Of a DNA stretch of 25,621 bases, positions 22,301 through 25,621 are shown one piece after another. Position 1 is the stretch's first letter, and every line of letters starts with the position of its first letter. Under the pieces are notes generated by a model. It saw nothing but the letters and a program-made list of their open reading frames with translations, was not told where the DNA came from and did not search any database. A program made the position numbers and the translations under genes. Source of the DNA: Klebsormidium nitens (lineage: Eukaryota; Streptophyta; Klebsormidiophyceae; Klebsormidiales; Klebsormidiaceae). The stretch spans positions 1,758-27,378 of the forward strand of contig DF237820.1 of the NCBI GenBank assembly GCA_000708835.1, given 5' to 3'.

Positions 22301-24769
22301 TACACTACAAACTCAGATGGCTACAGGAAAGTGTTTGAACACTTTTGAGTACTGGCCTTAGGTACAAAGTGTGGTGCGCAAAAGCACCGGACTTTCACCA
22401 GCCCAGCTTATTGAACGGTGTTCGAAGCAGATCTAGGCCTGGCTCAAAAGTGTGCTTTCGTTTGGCCAGAGAGCAACGTCAAACTTCAGCTGCCTGACCG
22501 TCTACATGAGGATTGCATAAACCACGTTCCGTCTCAAATTCCAATGATGAAACCGACCCCCCAGTCTGGCGCTGATCCCTCAGGAACTTTTTACAACGGC
22601 AAACGAGTTTCCTCAATTACCTGCAAATCAAGTATTGCGCCGAAAGTGGCATGAGCAACGGGCTACCAGAAGTAGGGACTGACCCCATGCCACAATCGGC
22701 CGGTTCGACCGGGCCGCATGTCCCCTCCCACAAACCACCCTTCCAATTGTTTTCGCTCACCTCGAGAGCCTCGTAGACGGGCACAGTCGTGATGAGCGTG
22801 TTGTCGCGCAGATTCCACGCATTGGCCACCTTGTCGCGCCCCACGCTAAGCAGCGTCCACCCATCCGTAGACACCGCCAGCCCCGTGACGGTTGAGAAGT
22901 GCTTGCGCAATGTTGCGGCGCACGTCTTGGTGACCAGGTCCCAGACCTTTACACTGGCGTCGTCGCCAGCGGAGAAGAGCTGCGCACCCAGGAGAGTCGG
23001 AATCATAAGGCCAAGTGGGTATGATCACAAGCACTTTGGCATACCGGATAGTGCCCACATTTATCTTTGCAGCTGCATCTGTCAAAGGGGTCAGAGTCTT
23101 CTTCTGTAGAAACCCGCAAGGAGACCCAAGCAGGGGAAGTTGCTGAAATGCTGGCAGTGATTATGCCATTTCCAAACGAAACCTTGGACATCGAGAAAAT
23201 GATAGAGAGGTCCTTGGGATCAGATGGACTGGTTGATTAGGAGCTTTACCTGCAATCGGTGTGCGTCTGGGTGGAAGAGGACCCGGGAGACCACCCCCTG
23301 GTGCCCCTTGAACGAGTGGGTGCAGAAGCCCTTCTCAACATCCCACACGCGCACGCTGCGAAGAAAAGAAAAGTCACAACGACATTGCAACCACAGTTCA
23401 GAGACAGATCCACCTTGGTGCAGTTTGCCTCGACTTCTTCCCAACAATTCTCTATCAGCCTGGAGGTACGTGGCCGAGCATTTCTTCAGCAACGGCAAAA
23501 CGGACCGTCGTCCATTGATGGGCGCACAATTATCCTCCCACTGCACTTTGAAGCTTGCACAAAATGTAACGCAAATGTCGCATGGCCTTTGAATTGAATA
23601 CCCGCACCGCCCCCAGGTCGCATGTCCGCACGTCTTCAATCGGGAAGCATCAACAATCACTTTCCCACCTCCGTACCCCCCGCTCACCTCCTGTCCGTGC
23701 TTGCTGTTGCCAGCAGCCCCCCGGAGGCATCCACTGCCATATCCGCCACCGGGCCATCGTGTGCCTTCCAGCTGCGCCGGCACTCCCCCGTCTCCTTATC
23801 CCACCACTTCGCCTGCAAGCTGCGGCTTGCACTGAACACATTCCGCCCCTTGGGCCCCACCGCAACTGCGGTGATGAGCTCCGTATCCTGCAACCAATTG
23901 GCGATAGTCAGCTTCCAAATCGCAAAGTGGTAAAAACGTCAACCTATCAATGCAGTCTGACCAAGAGGGTAGGTGGAGCTCAAACATTGGCAGAAAAGCA
24001 GGTTGCCTATCCGTGTGTTTAGCACACTTTGTAGCAAGTGGACAGAAGAAGGGGGCAATGCGGGCCAAAAAGTCGAAATCGGCTCCTTCACATATGTTTA
24101 CAGACCCAAAATCTTTTTGATATGGCACATAGCATGCTGAGATCAGCCCAATCTGAACTCACCCCTGGGAACGTTCTCAATACTGTGTTGCTGGCAATGT
24201 CAACAACCTGCAGCCACAAGTAGAACACTATTAAGCACCGGTTTAACATCAGACAAGCGAAATTGATGCTAGAATAAAGCCATGAAGGAGGCACCATACA
24301 ACTGTGGGGCCTCATTAAGCACCAGGAGCCTTTGGAATGAAGCCACCATTACCGTGTAGGACACGCTGTCGGCAGTTCTGATGGACAGGTGGTATGCAAT
24401 GAGAGGATATAGTGATGTGCGTCCTCTGGTGCTGCATTTTTGAAGCTTGGCTATTTTCATCAACGATGGTAGAGGGCGCATGGCTGATCCGGATCAAAGT
24501 GAGCCAACTCTCGCATTAACATAGCCAGAAAGAAAAGGCCCATATGTGGATCCAACGACAGAGCACAACTCTCTTGGACTCCCCCGGTTCTTTGAGAAGC
24601 CCAAGTCCTTCTTGCGCCTCACCTTCACTTCCTCTGAGCAGGGGCACACCACGAAGCTGCCATCCTTGGAAAGTGCTACACGGCCCCCAGTGTAGAACAC
24701 CTCAAGCTTGGAGGCTGGGCGGTAGGTCTTCTTCAGCAGCCCCTTCCCAGCAATTGCTGGGGACGCCAT
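16331..24769 (-). CDS. UTP13: UTP13/TBL3 WD40 protein of the U3 snoRNP small-subunit processome
   Basis: Sixteen exons: 24769-24623, 24207-24163, 23887-23688, 23355-23250, 22979-22761, 22252-22101, 21833-21650, 21237-21079, 20681-20283, 19870-19766, 19416-19275, 18994-18918, 18444-18130, 17792-17682, 17365-17291 and 16942-16331, giving 1015 aa. All introns are GT-AG and every phase closes. UTP13 works in the nucleolus in the UTP-B complex on 18S pre-rRNA. Residues ~20-670 carry WD40 repeats (SVRVWDVEKG, ASVKVWDLVT, SLRIWDVATG, TARIWRLPEL, TVRIWALADG, LVKLWTIRTN), fitting two propellers. Residues ~670-830 form the Utp13 helical domain (LLKDQDLSNAL, ALRLAFELRRPFRML, LLLSYIREWN, FLLDYTLASM). Residues ~885-942 are acidic, and 947 onward is lysine-rich with RKKAKKK and six consecutive Lys. 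This ~200-residue tail makes the protein longer than human TBL3 (about 800 aa). It should be a nucleolar-localising, disordered extension. Confidence 0.93.
16446..16464. repeat. CTT microsatellite encoding a lysine run
   Basis: The (CTT)n run on the + strand reads as AAG codons on the minus strand, giving the six-lysine stretch (residues ~973-978) near the UTP13 C-terminus. Length variation here would change the tail without a frameshift. Confidence 0.7.
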
Positions 24770-24935
24770 CTTGTGGCAGCGGCTGCTTGAGCACGAGAAG
24801 GGACCCTTCTACTTAAAAACTGATGCCTACCAGTTTGACTGCCATGCGCAATGCTAAACTAAACCACCAAGAAGGACGCCATTCGAAGGCCAAAATCAGA
24901 AGTTGAATTGGGACACCATTTGACATGGATACATT

Positions 24936-25337
24936 CAGTGTTCGTGGCGAAACCTAATTGATTTCGCCAATTAGGTTTGCGCATTAGTTTGCGCATATTC
25001 GCGCAAACGGAGGAGTTTGCGCAGGCTGGCGAAATTAAGCGCGGCCGCGCGGCCGCGCGGCCGCGCATATGCGCGCAAGCGTATAATGCCTGTGTCAATG
25101 ACATTCTGGGCTCAGGTGGCAGTTACATTTGACCTTGTATAAGCAGTCTGCATTTGAGGCGGCTGTTAGGTGGGTTAGCGTCAGACCATCACCTATTTAG
25201 GCACCAAATCATAGGCTGGGGCGCCCGAAATCGCATAAGCATACAGGTAATTTCGCCAATTTCGCCAATTAGGGTGAATTTGCGCTTCAGCAATTAGTGT
25301 TCGCGCATTTCCGAAAACAATTTCGCCACGATCACTG
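24936..25337. mobile_element. hAT-type MITE, 402 bp
   Basis: The left end reads CAGTGTTCGTGGCGAAA (24936-24952). The reverse complement of the right end (25321-25337) is CAGTGATCGTGGCGAAA, so 16 of 17 bases match. CAGTG is a common hAT terminus. The flanks are GATACATT (24928-24935) and GATACATA (25338-25345), an 8 bp target duplication with one difference, the hAT length. No transposase ORF is present. Subterminal words are dense: TTTCGCC in either orientation at 24946, 24962, 25028, 25251, 25260 and 25321, and TTTGCGC at 24976, 24988, 25001, 25016 and 25279. The element lies 167 bp upstream of the UTP13 ATG, in its likely promoter. Confidence 0.85.
25039..25076. repeat. GGCCGCGC triple repeat / GC palindrome inside the MITE
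   Basis: Three consecutive GGCCGCGC units are followed by a CATATG-centred GCGC palindrome. The block is self-complementary and could form a hairpin. It is much more GC-rich than the rest of the MITE. Confidence 0.75.
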
Positions 25338-25345
25338 GATACATA

Positions 25346-25621
25346 GCTTTGAGCCATCCCCCAGTTCTGTCGAAAGCGGAGTCCACATTTTATTTAATAC
25401 CTAGTCCTAGATAAAAGATAAGATTTGAAACCATTCCCGTTTCAATGTTTGTCGCTGCCCGTTACCGCCAACAGGGATGTCACGGCATCTCGGACCGCAA
25501 GCAGACTTGCACCTGCGCCTGCGACAGCCTGGCCATATTGGCTTGCCACTTCCTCTTAGGAAGTAGGCAACCATAGGAATGGGGCATTTCGCCGCTGTAC
25601 GACGCCGTGACGGAGGCAGTT
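25346..25621. other. Right flank, no gene seen
   Basis: The sequence beyond the MITE target duplication has no long ORF and no recognisable motif. It may belong to the 5' flank of UTP13 or of a gene outside the window. Confidence 0.4.

Overview
This is a eukaryotic nuclear window with intron-rich genes and GT-AG splicing. The gene set points to the green plant lineage. It holds a plant-pattern PTEN, a LEA-type repeat protein, the nucleolar WD40 protein UTP13/TBL3, a KDZ-superfamily transposase and a hAT-type MITE. A streptophyte alga (Klebsormidium-like) is my best guess; that is inference from gene style, not a sequence match.

Layout. Positions 1-760 are about 3.5 copies of a ~223 bp satellite. 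Positions ~790-6300 are occupied by a transposon whose minus-strand gene (start 5929) encodes a large SWIM/Cys-His transposase of the KDZ type. Its last exon carries a 13 bp tandem duplication that throws the conserved C-terminus out of frame. Positions 5930-7140 are a divergent intergenic region with bZIP/ABRE-like sites. Positions 7141-10004 (+) are a five-exon gene for a 513-residue protein with one membrane anchor and a long LEA-like repeat tail. Positions 10005-11565 are a convergent, mostly AT-rich spacer.

Positions 11566-14663 (-) are a complete seven-exon PTEN homologue (431 aa) with an intact catalytic loop. Positions 14664-16330 are a spacer. Positions 16331-24769 (-) are a complete sixteen-exon UTP13/TBL3 homologue (1015 aa): two WD40 propellers, a Utp13 domain and an unusual acidic/lysine-rich tail. 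A 402 bp hAT-type MITE with a near-perfect 8 bp target duplication sits 167 bp upstream of the UTP13 start codon.

The cellular genes are not an operon and work in different places: membrane-associated stress protection (LEA-like), phosphoinositide signalling (PTEN) and ribosome biogenesis (UTP13). Exon models were built by hand. In each of the three cellular genes every junction keeps frame with a consensus or near-consensus splice site, and the PTEN and UTP13 products stay collinear with their families.
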